DNA of 64,000 nt, taken from assembly GCA_045110315.1 (NCBI GenBank), contig JBGCFY010000189.1, positions 12,127 through 76,126 of the forward strand, read 5' to 3'. The translations under genes and the position numbers were made by a program. Shown here in pieces: positions 44,914 through 53,265 of the stretch. The stretch comes from CALFBG01 sp045110315 (GTDB taxonomy: Bacteria; Bacteroidota; Bacteroidia; Chitinophagales; Saprospiraceae). Under the pieces are notes generated by a model. The model was not told the origin of the DNA and ran no database searches. It saw only the letters and a program-made list of their open reading frames with translations. Positions within the stretch are counted from its first letter, which is position 1, and every line of letters starts with the position of its first letter.

Positions 44914-47742
44914 CTAGTCTAAAACTACTTTTGTGCTATACGTAAATTCAGACGTATTCACTTGTAGCAAATACATTCCTTTGGCAATATTTTCTAAATT
45001 TAAAATTTCTTGTGGTTGCGTTAATGCTTGTTGGTAAATCAATTTCCCCGTTAAGTCGTGTAACTTAACTTCTAACAAATCACCACTCGTTTTCGTTAAA
45101 TCTAGGTTGATGATTCCCGTACTTGGATTTGGAAATAATTGAATAGCATTTTGCGTTCCTATGCCTATCGTTGAAGAAAGTTCATCATAGATCACTTCTA
45201 CTGGCACTCTTTCACTTACACAAGCTACGGGTTCAATTTCCATTTCCCAATCGAAGAAGTAATAATAGTATTGCATTCCGTAAGAAGAAGTTGTAATCTG
45301 ACCAACTGTTCCTAAATCGTAAGGAAAACTAACGCCATCATTTTGTCGATACAGCGAAGGATCTTCGGCACAACCTAAAATCAGGTCATTGCTTACGGGG
45401 ATATCAAAATTTAATTCAACGACACTTTCTCCATCAGGAATATTCACCGTAATAGATTGTAAAACCGCATTGGTCACACCATCGAGTAATTGGATTGTTC
45501 GTTCGGCTTCGCCAAAAGCATAAGTTTTAACGGATTTCAAGGTAAAAGCTTCGTAAACTTCAAAACGATTGAAACCATTAAAGTTAGGCGTGTTTTCTCC
45601 ACCGCCGCCGCCAGTATTATCTGGTTTGCCACCGATAAATTCTCCACCACCATATTCGTAAGTAGCGCTTGCATAGTAGGTAGTTGTAGCATCAAGCACT
45701 GGTGTAACGAAGGTATTTCCTGAACCAATTTCAGTCGTACTCATCAAATCTTCGTACCAAAGAATATTCCCACCCAAACCGGTTAGTGTTGCAGTTCCAG
45801 GAGCCGAGATTGTTTCTCCCGTTAATTGTGGTGGCGCAGCTGGTAGTACTTCAACCATGATCGCTTCAGAAGTAAAATCTCCACAAGCGCCTTCGATGGT
45901 TACCGTATACTCTCCTGATGTTTCTACTAAAATACTTTGCTCCGGTGCGCCCGTAGACCAAGTATATCCGTTGGCGACAGACGAAGTTAAATTGATACTC
46001 TCTCCTTGACAGAAAGTAGTTTCGCCATCTACTACAACCGTAGGCGTTTCATCCGGAGAGTAGGCAATCTTTATTGCCGAAGAAATACCTGCACATTCCC
46101 CTTCCGTGTGACCAACTACCGTGTAATTTCCTGGTGTGGAAACCGTGCGCGTTGCGCCCACAAAACCATCATTCCACAAATAAGTATCGTAACCAGGTGC
46201 AGCAGTAAGTTCTAAGGTTTCCCCTTGACAAAGTATCATTGAAGTATTTGAGCTTGTTACATTAACTGCCGCAGGCTCGCAGGTTCCTTCGATTAGGTTG
46301 TTGCAAGTATTAATGGTTGGTGAAGTAATTACTTCTACTTTTCCAGAAGGCCATTTTACCACCATGTAATCCACTTCCGTAGCGGTACCTAAGCCAAAAC
46401 GTTTCGTTAAAGAATTCACGATGCCATAACTTTCTCCTGATCGAACTTCTCGTACTTGAATGCCCCAATCTCCAAAAATCTCTACTCGTGCACCAACCGC
46501 ACTACGATTAGAAGTCGTTCCCTCTAAATTCACGCACAAGTGGTTATTTGCATTTCCGTCGTTTAACCAAAGTAAATCTTTATTGGTCCCTGGCGTGGTG
46601 TAGCCAGAACCATAACCTGCATAAATATCTAGAAAACCATCGTTATTTAAATCCCCCAGACCGAAAGTATGAATGACATCTCCGTTAAATAAGTTATTAA
46701 CTTGAGTGAAAGTTTTATCGCCATTATTCTTCAAATAGTAGCTTTGAGCACCAGAAATTAAGATGTCAACAAAACCGTCATTATCAAAGTCACGCATCAC
46801 ACCTTGTAATAGAAAGCCCGTTAAATCGACATTCGTCGTAGCCGTAATATCTGTAAAATGACCTGCGCCATCGTTTTCTAAAATTTGAGCTTGATGATCA
46901 TGATTCGTAATAAAAGCATCGTAGTCACCGTCGTTATCAATATCCTCAAAAGAAGTTGTCCAAGACTGCCAACCGATTTTCAAGCCAAAATCTCCTGCTT
47001 GTTCCGTGTAGTTATGATTACCATCATTTACAAAAAGCGCATTAATTCGTCGAGGATCTGCGGGATCATTAACGTTTTGTCGACATTTAGAAATATAAAA
47101 ATCCATATCGCCATCATTATCGAAATCCGTAAAAATACTACCATAGTTACCTGAGCCATCTGAAACTGGCGTTGTACTAAAATCAATATTACCCCAAGTG
47201 GAAAGATTACCAGCACCATCACCAAGGAAGATTTCACTCAATCCTACATCGTTACAAATGAAAGCATCTAAGAAACCATCATTATTCACATCCGCAAAGT
47301 TTGAATTCTGTGCGAAGTAATCTGATCCAACGATATCTGTTTGATTAAAACTGGTACCCGTACCATCTGACATCAAAAGGTAAGATTGACCATTGTCTCC
47401 AGTCATCACATCCCCAAAACCATTATTATTAAGATCTGCCGCACAAATCATCCATTGATTTTTGTTAGCGACGATGCCATGCGTCATAGAGCTGAAGGTA
47501 TTACCGCCTGGCGCTTGATATTCAATTTTTAAATTATTCGCATCGTCTAAGCATAAGATATCATCGAGCTTATCGCCATTCATATCTAAAATACCAACTG
47601 CGATTCCGCTATAATATCCTCCCGTGTTCGAAAGCAGATTATTACCAACGGAAAAGGAAAGCTGAGCAGAAACGGAGGTCATTCCTAAGCTTAAAAATAA
47701 TAGCAAACAGAGCTGTTGCTTAACGGCGTAAATGTATTTCAT
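44914..47742 (-). CDS. Secreted FG-GAP/ASPIC-UnbV protein with Ig-like domains and T9SS signal
   Basis: 942 residues from the Met directly before the signal peptide (LCLLLFLSLGMTSVSAQ); an upstream Met (47763) adds only seven residues. About 35-400 is a propeller of FG-GAP repeats (DFDNDGDMDFYISK, DLNNDGFLDIYAGYG). ASPIC/UnbV follows (SAVGARVEIFGDWG, MVVKWPSGKVEVI). Then come two Ig/PKD-like modules, each with a CQGE start (ILCQGETLELTAAPG; TFCQGESINLTSS), a further Ig-like module around 640-700, and a beta-rich part. It ends in a T9SS type A sorting domain (AIQLFPNPSTGIINLDL, then LTGKLIYQ). It is a likely surface adhesin or glycan-binding protein. Confidence 0.9.
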   Translation of the reverse strand: MKYIYAVKQQLCLLLFLSLGMTSVSAQLSFSVGNNLLSNTGGYYSGIAVGILDMNGDKLDDILCLDDANNLKIEYQAPGGNTFSSMTHGIVANKNQWMICAADLNNNGFGDVMTGDNGQSYLLMSDGTGTSFNQTDIVGSDYFAQNSNFADVNNDGFLDAFICNDVGLSEIFLGDGAGNLSTWGNIDFSTTPVSDGSGNYGSIFTDFDNDGDMDFYISKCRQNVNDPADPRRINALFVNDGNHNYTEQAGDFGLKIGWQSWTTSFEDIDNDGDYDAFITNHDHQAQILENDGAGHFTDITATTNVDLTGFLLQGVMRDFDNDGFVDILISGAQSYYLKNNGDKTFTQVNNLFNGDVIHTFGLGDLNNDGFLDIYAGYGSGYTTPGTNKDLLWLNDGNANNHLCVNLEGTTSNRSAVGARVEIFGDWGIQVREVRSGESYGIVNSLTKRFGLGTATEVDYMVVKWPSGKVEVITSPTINTCNNLIEGTCEPAAVNVTSSNTSMILCQGETLELTAAPGYDTYLWNDGFVGATRTVSTPGNYTVVGHTEGECAGISSAIKIAYSPDETPTVVVDGETTFCQGESINLTSSVANGYTWSTGAPEQSILVETSGEYTVTIEGACGDFTSEAIMVEVLPAAPPQLTGETISAPGTATLTGLGGNILWYEDLMSTTEIGSGNTFVTPVLDATTTYYASATYEYGGGEFIGGKPDNTGGGGGENTPNFNGFNRFEVYEAFTLKSVKTYAFGEAERTIQLLDGVTNAVLQSITVNIPDGESVVELNFDIPVSNDLILGCAEDPSLYRQNDGVSFPYDLGTVGQITTSSYGMQYYYYFFDWEMEIEPVACVSERVPVEVIYDELSSTIGIGTQNAIQLFPNPSTGIINLDLTKTSGDLLEVKLHDLTGKLIYQQALTQPQEILNLENIAKGMYLLQVNTSEFTYSTKVVLD

Positions 47743-48016
47743 TTTTTTAATTTTAACTGTCAATTAAAGTAAGCGAGTGGTAGTTTTTTATCCCAGTCTA
47801 TATAAAGTTCTTTCAGTCTGCTAAAAATAAGCTTTTCACAGGATAAAGTTTGTTTACATGGGTTAAAATTGAGTAGAAGTTTGGCTAAAATCCCGTTTGT
47901 GCTAAAGATTAGACATTTTTCTAATGAATTGTGCTATCAATATTTCCTTTTTTAATGCCTAAGTTAGCAGGGCACTTTGCATAAAACCTTGTATAGCGTA
48001 AGTCCAGCGTTTGGTT

Positions 48017-49903
48017 TTATTTGCCCATCCAAGCATCTCGCAAGCGTTGTTGTTGTTCCGTCGGCTTCGGTTGCAATTCAATTTGATGATTTTTCTGGAC
48101 GGGCACTTTGAACATTTTTGTAGCTAGTTCGACTGTTGAGCGTGTACCATCTTCGTCATTTCGGAGTACCGTTAATGTCAGTTCACTTCCCTCCTCAACG
48201 GTGGACATGAATTCAGAAATCAATTGATCTGCATTGCGCACCGTGAGTGGATTATTATTCCAAGCGAGCAGAAAATCTCCTGCTTTCAAACCAATAGATT
48301 GCCCAAATGCATTAAGCGGTTCTAGAGTTTTGATGACAAATTTCATCTGTTCCAAATCAAGATCAATGCAATGTTGCAAACCACCTAAAGTAAAGTCCAT
48401 CACTTTACTTTCTGCCGCATAATCTAAACCCACTTCCGCCAATAAAGTTCGCAAAGGTAAAGCTTTTGTTCCTGCAACGTAGGTATTTAAAAAGTTGCGA
48501 ACTTCCTCGTTTGTCGCGGCTTCAATTTGATCAAATAGTTCCTCATCTTTAAAAGGCTTATCTTTTCCAAAAGTCTTAGACAATTCGGTGATTAAATCAA
48601 CTAAACCTTTTTTTCCCTGAGAAACGCTCCTTAATTTCAGGTCTAAACAAAGACCAATTAAAGCTCCTTTTTCGTAAACATTACCATATTGAGATTGATG
48701 CTGATGCAAGCAGTGTTTACTCATTTCTGTAAAGGCTAAATCTTCTTGATATAATTTTGATTGCTTAATTTTCTTACTAATCACCGCAAGGTAATCCGGT
48801 AAGTCCATCATCCCTTGACTCAGTTGTACGTGGGAAGCCATGTACTCGACAACTCCTTCGTACAACCATAAATGTTGAGACATTTTGGGTTCCGAAAAAT
48901 CAAAATGATGAATCTCTTCCGAGTGAATATTCAGAGGCGTAACGATATGAAAAAACTCATGTGCGGCAATATCTTTGATACTTTGCGCAATGGTGGCTTC
49001 GCTCATTTCTAAAAAACAATAAAAGGAAGAACGAGCGTGTTCCAAGGCTCCGTAAGAACCCGAATAATATCCCGCATCGCTAAGGTAAATGATAAATGCA
49101 TAGCGATCAACGGGTAATTTTCCCCCTAAATAAGCACGTTGTGCTTCCAACAAAGGATGAATCTGTTCTGCAATAAATTTAGCTTTAATTTTACCCGAAT
49201 GGGAAAAGGTAGAAATCAAAACTTCCGTTTCGCCCAACTGTAGCGTCAGCGTATCTGGTTCACAATACATGATCGGCGCATCCACAAAATCGTGGTAACT
49301 CTTTGCATAAAATAAGTCTTCCGTCTTTTTTTGGGAAATATTTTGCAACGAAGTAGAACCGTAAAAGTTCGTTGGTTTCACGACATTCAAATAGTAAGGC
49401 AAGCCTTCTTTTCCTTCAAAATAACCAAAAAGACCATGCTGATTGAGTACAAAGTTTTGATCTTTTTCAAAATTGGTGCCACCCGGTTCAAAAATAAAAC
49501 GGTCGGTAATTTCCGTATCCCAAGTATCTTCCACACGGTAGGTAATCCGATGAACCCGCTTCGCTTTGCCTGCTCGTTTGATCACCCAGACATTGGCTTC
49601 TGTGTGCTCTATTTCAAAGGCGCGTCCCTTTTTATCGTATGCTTTGAAATCTGTTACAAATCGCCCAAAGTCGTAAATGCTATAGGTGCCTGGAACAATT
49701 TTGGGCAACAAATAGCGTAGTCCTTTTTGCTTATTGACTTTCATTTTGGGTGGAAATAGCTCAATAATTAGTTGATCATTTTCCACTTGTCGTAAATCTA
49801 GATTGAACTGATAGGCCGCTTTTTTGGGTAAGGGCGTCTCATTTGCAAGTAACCAACTGGACAGCAAGCAAGAGCAGAGCAAAAGAAATATGTTTTTTAG
49901 CAT
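48017..49903 (-). CDS. M61-family glycyl aminopeptidase with PDZ domain
   Basis: A 628-residue zinc peptidase. After a signal peptide (FLLLCSCLLSSWLLA) an N-terminal beta domain is followed by a gluzincin core. The zinc motif is HEFFH at 315-319 with the third ligand Glu near 349 (LWLYEGVVEY). A PDZ domain occupies about 505-600 (FGQSIGLKAGDFLLAWNNNPL). This is the order of the M61 family, whose members cut off N-terminal Gly or Ala residues. The likely location is the periplasm or cell surface. Confidence 0.92.
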   Translation of the reverse strand: MLKNIFLLLCSCLLSSWLLANETPLPKKAAYQFNLDLRQVENDQLIIELFPPKMKVNKQKGLRYLLPKIVPGTYSIYDFGRFVTDFKAYDKKGRAFEIEHTEANVWVIKRAGKAKRVHRITYRVEDTWDTEITDRFIFEPGGTNFEKDQNFVLNQHGLFGYFEGKEGLPYYLNVVKPTNFYGSTSLQNISQKKTEDLFYAKSYHDFVDAPIMYCEPDTLTLQLGETEVLISTFSHSGKIKAKFIAEQIHPLLEAQRAYLGGKLPVDRYAFIIYLSDAGYYSGSYGALEHARSSFYCFLEMSEATIAQSIKDIAAHEFFHIVTPLNIHSEEIHHFDFSEPKMSQHLWLYEGVVEYMASHVQLSQGMMDLPDYLAVISKKIKQSKLYQEDLAFTEMSKHCLHQHQSQYGNVYEKGALIGLCLDLKLRSVSQGKKGLVDLITELSKTFGKDKPFKDEELFDQIEAATNEEVRNFLNTYVAGTKALPLRTLLAEVGLDYAAESKVMDFTLGGLQHCIDLDLEQMKFVIKTLEPLNAFGQSIGLKAGDFLLAWNNNPLTVRNADQLISEFMSTVEEGSELTLTVLRNDEDGTRSTVELATKMFKVPVQKNHQIELQPKPTEQQQRLRDAWMGK

Positions 49904-50146
49904 AGCAATTATTTTAGGAAATATTCAATGAAGCTGTTTAAACCTTTAAATGGCGGATCGTGCAGTATTTGGACTTTTTCAAAGTTGTTCCTCCTTCGGA
50001 TTTCAAGCTTTCGCAATTGAAAATTGGGTTAGAATTGCAAATTTTAAGGCAATAGAAGTATCTTACCCGAGAATAGCTTTAGAAAGCTATTCTGCCATAG
50101 CAATAGACTTTATTCTAAGTATTTAACGTCAAAATATTTTCAACAG

Positions 50147-50974
50147 TTGCGTGAACGAATAGGAATCAGCTTAAGATATTTGAAGTTTTTCTTCAGCGCC
50201 AAAACGAAATATCAAATTCATTCTCCTTTTGTCTATAACTTTATTACCCAAGTCATAGAGGATCAACGAGTATATTACGCTTTTTCGGAGATAGAATACT
50301 GGCGAACTCAGTTGTTGGCAGATTCAAGCAAAATTACCGTTACCGACTTTGGAGCAGGTTCGCACGTGCACCAAGGCAAGCAGCGACGTATTGAACAAAT
50401 TGCAAAAACGGCGCTTTCTCCCAAAAAGCAATGCCAACGATTGTTTCGTATGATTTTGCTTCTAAAACCCAAAACGATGTTGGAGTTAGGGACTTCTTTG
50501 GGTATCACGGCTTGTTATCAGGGCGCGGCGGCGCGTAGTGCGAAGCTTATCACCCTCGAAGGTTGTCCAGAAATTGCCAAAATTGCCCAACGATTATTGC
50601 AACGGATGCAATTAAAAAACACCAAATTGAACGTTGGAAAGTTTACGGATACCTTGGCCCCTGCCCTGCAAGAACTTCAACGGGTCGATTACATTTTTAT
50701 TGATGGCCATCATCAAAAGCAACCCACTTTAGCCTACTTCGAACAATGCCTTCCTTACCTCCACGAACATAGCGTCGTCATTTTTGACGATATTCATTGG
50801 TCTATCGAAATGGAAGAAGCGTGGGAAATTATCAAGCAACATTCTGCCATCACCTTGAGTATTGATTTGTTTTTTATGGGAATTGTATTTTTCCGTAAGG
50901 ATCAAAAAGTAAAGGAACATTTCGAAGTGGTTACGGCACGTAGCAAACCGTGGAATATGGGCTTTTTTAAATAG
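50147..50974 (+). CDS. Class I SAM-dependent methyltransferase (O-methyltransferase-like)
   Basis: A 275-residue cytosolic enzyme. Motif I is MLELGTSLGITAC at about 105-117, the acidic end of strand 2 is LITLEGCPE, and IFIDGHHQKQP near 184-194 and VVIFDDIHWS near 210-219 give the metal-binding look of O-methyltransferases. The first ~100 residues form a helical lid. The start is TTG at 50147: no in-frame ATG exists before residue ~100, so TTG is the most plausible. Substrate unknown. Confidence 0.82.
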   Translation: MRERIGISLRYLKFFFSAKTKYQIHSPFVYNFITQVIEDQRVYYAFSEIEYWRTQLLADSSKITVTDFGAGSHVHQGKQRRIEQIAKTALSPKKQCQRLFRMILLLKPKTMLELGTSLGITACYQGAAARSAKLITLEGCPEIAKIAQRLLQRMQLKNTKLNVGKFTDTLAPALQELQRVDYIFIDGHHQKQPTLAYFEQCLPYLHEHSVVIFDDIHWSIEMEEAWEIIKQHSAITLSIDLFFMGIVFFRKDQKVKEHFEVVTARSKPWNMGFFK

Positions 50975-51412
50975 CCAATACCTTCTCCTTATCCGCTTTC
51001 CAAGAAAAAAAAATAGAACACCAAATAAACAATTTGGAATCAACTTACAAGGTCAAAACACAGAAAGCTAGTTTTTGGGAACTACACCAATTAGCGAAAA
51101 TCTGCATACAACCTGATTTGCGACCGAAGCGCTCCAATATTCAACTTTTGTTTTTTCGGCATTCTATTGAACATTTTCTAAATGTTCTGGGATAGGTAAG
51201 TAAGTGCTTAGATAAGCTTAGAAGTTATTAAAAAATGGCGTTTGAAATTAATTGTAAGTGCTTCCTTTTCAAGAGGAAGCTCCATTTTTGCCATAACCGT
51301 TGAGCCGGTAAAAAAACTAGCTAAACATTAAAAATCAATTAATTGCAAGCCTAATTTTGCCGACAGGCAGGTAAATCGTCAAGCTATTTTTAGAACAATT
51401 TCTTAGTATTCC
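50975..51412. other. Convergent spacer holding dispersed repeat copy B
   Basis: 438 bp between the methyltransferase stop and the histidine kinase stop. Its right half is the second copy of the dispersed repeat from 3.2 kb. The left half shows nothing recognisable, and no terminator with a clear T-run was found. Confidence 0.45.
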
Positions 51413-51423
51413 TTATAAAATAC
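51221..51423. repeat. Dispersed repeat, copy B
   Basis: Similar in order and orientation to 3164-3359. Shared blocks are TTGTAAGTGCTT, TTTTCAAGAGGAAGCTCC (51266-51283), AAAAAAACTAGCT, and CCTTATAAAATAC at the end. Its final bases overlap the last codons of the histidine kinase gene, whose stop is at 51413. Within the repeat GCTTCC and GGAAGC form a small hairpin. Confidence 0.65.
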
Positions 51424-52819
51424 TAGCTGCTGCACGTTTAAAAAATGATTTGGTTTTTAAGAGTAACGATCTTTGAGTAGTTTGATTTTTAGTTTGGTGT
51501 AATACCGTTTTGCTGACTGCTCGGGGAATGGAAAAGAAAAAAGTACTCCCCTGCCCCAATCCGTTCGATTCTGCCCAGATGACCCCTTCATGATTGTTTA
51601 TAATTTTTTTACAAATAGCTAATCCGATTCCTGTTCCTTCAAATTCACCATTGCCATGTAAACGTCGAAAAGGGGTAAAAATAGCCTGTAAAAATTCTGC
51701 GGGCATACCGATTCCATTATCTTGGATACTGAATAGCCAATTGTCCTCCTGCGTTTCACAGGCAACTTTAATGATTGGTTTTTCTGCTCGACAGTATTTA
51801 ATTGCATTTTCTAGTAGGTTTTGAAAAACGAACTTCAATTGCTGTGAATCTGCTTCAATCGAAGGAATTTCTTGGTATTCAATTGTTGCTTGTCTCGTTT
51901 CAATCTTTCGGCGTAAGCCTTTTTCCACTTCTACAAAAACAGTCTGCGGGTCCATCCAATCTCGTCGTACAGCTGTCTGATCTAATTGCGATAATTCTTG
52001 AATGTCGTTGATTAAATCTTCCATTCGTTGTGCACCGTCCGCAATGAAAGCAACAAACTCTTGACCTTCTTGATCCAAATTATGAACTTTACGACGCTTT
52101 AATAATCCTGCGTAATTGGTAATCGTACGTAGTGGTTCTTTGAGGTCATGTGCGGCAATCAATCCCGTTAACGAGTTTTGTTCCGTAGCGACGGGAGCAG
52201 CAATTGGAGGTGCTTCTGCTTGAGGAGTTGCTAAACTTACGCTTTCGATCAAACGCAACGAAAGAATCACTACTTCTTTATCTAATTCTTTGGAAAAACC
52301 TAGTTTGCTCGTCAATTCCATCCATTGATACGCACCGCTACGATCTAAGCAGCGAAGTTCCAATCGCTCTTTAGTACTTTTTTGTAACGAAGGAAGATCG
52401 ATTGCTTTTTGCAATGAAGCTAAGTCTTCTGGATGTGTTATTTTTTTAATGAAATTTTGTTGGAAAACTTTGGGAGAATAGGATAATACAGTTTCTACCG
52501 TAGGACTTACGTAAAGACATTTACCTTCGTCGAGGAGTAAAAATATTTCGTCACTCTGCTTTTGAATTAGACTAGCATAACTTTCCTTTTCTGCTACTGC
52601 GATCGCCTCCTCTTCTTCCGACTTTCCTAAACTAAAGCTAATGAAGAAGGCGATAAAGCCTACAAATCCTAAACTAAAAACAAAGGTATCTAGCCCTGTA
52701 AGTAACAGAAAGCCAACTAAAGTAATGAATGCGCCGATGATAATAAATAATGGGAAAGGCTCTATCTCCTCTTCGGTAAATCTAGTAATCGTTTGGTGAG
52801 ATTTCTTGAAAAAATTCAT
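51413..52819 (-). CDS. PAS-domain membrane histidine kinase
   Basis: 468 residues from ATG 52819; a longer frame (52870) would add 17 residues before the usual start. Two transmembrane helices (about 24-43 and 46-63) are separated by only two residues, so there is almost no periplasmic loop. A PAS domain spans about 82-193 with a PAC-like end. Then comes the phosphorylated His224 in AAHDLKEPLRT, the N box (LENAIKYC) and G boxes (NGIGMP, GTGIGLAICKK). Signal sensing is probably cytoplasmic through PAS. No response regulator is adjacent, so it is an orphan kinase here. The repeat at 51221 overlaps its end. Confidence 0.9.
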   Translation of the reverse strand: MNFFKKSHQTITRFTEEEIEPFPLFIIIGAFITLVGFLLLTGLDTFVFSLGFVGFIAFFISFSLGKSEEEEAIAVAEKESYASLIQKQSDEIFLLLDEGKCLYVSPTVETVLSYSPKVFQQNFIKKITHPEDLASLQKAIDLPSLQKSTKERLELRCLDRSGAYQWMELTSKLGFSKELDKEVVILSLRLIESVSLATPQAEAPPIAAPVATEQNSLTGLIAAHDLKEPLRTITNYAGLLKRRKVHNLDQEGQEFVAFIADGAQRMEDLINDIQELSQLDQTAVRRDWMDPQTVFVEVEKGLRRKIETRQATIEYQEIPSIEADSQQLKFVFQNLLENAIKYCRAEKPIIKVACETQEDNWLFSIQDNGIGMPAEFLQAIFTPFRRLHGNGEFEGTGIGLAICKKIINNHEGVIWAESNGLGQGSTFFFSIPRAVSKTVLHQTKNQTTQRSLLLKTKSFFKRAAASIL

Positions 52820-53265
52820 TTTGGTGTAATTAATCGTAGTTAAGTATTTGGTATAAAAAATTCGTTTCAAACATAAAATTCCTAGGCAACGGCACCCGGC
52901 AGTTGACTTGATATGGTTCTCAAAATTGTCAAAGGAATTAAAATGTCATGTTACCTACACCTTTGCAGTGCGGTAGTTTTTACAATAGATGGGATTAGAA
53001 TGTAAGTATAAATTAAGGGGGAGTTCCTGGAATTTAATCCAAGTATGTTCGATTAATAAAGTAAAATCAAATACCTTGCCAATTCACAAAAAATATCACA
53101 ACGCAAGTAGTAATTAATACATTCTGTGACAAGGACAAAGCCTTCAAATAAAGATAATTCATATAAAAAAGCTTCAATTACGACGAGGCAATTGAAGCTT
53201 TTCTTTTCTAAAAAAAATATGCAGATTTTTTTTGTGACAAAAATCCGCAAATAAATTGGGCTACC
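52820..53265. other. Spacer upstream of the histidine kinase
   Basis: 446 bp. A -7-like TATGTTTG lies on the minus strand at 52875-52868, about 50 bases before the kinase start, without a TTG at the -33 distance. The CbxX gene's terminator is at 53167-53202. The small open frame on the minus strand at 53053-53250 runs through that terminator and is not a gene. Confidence 0.45.
53167..53202 (-). terminator. Intrinsic terminator of the double-CbxX gene
   Basis: AAAAGCTTCAATT (53167-53179) pairs perfectly with AATTGAAGCTTTT (53190-53202). On the minus strand the stem is followed by a run of T's, 64 bases past the stop at 53266. Confidence 0.88.

Noticed and set aside
53053..53250. 65-residue frame on the minus strand
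   Set aside because: It runs through the CbxX terminator and has no coding signal.
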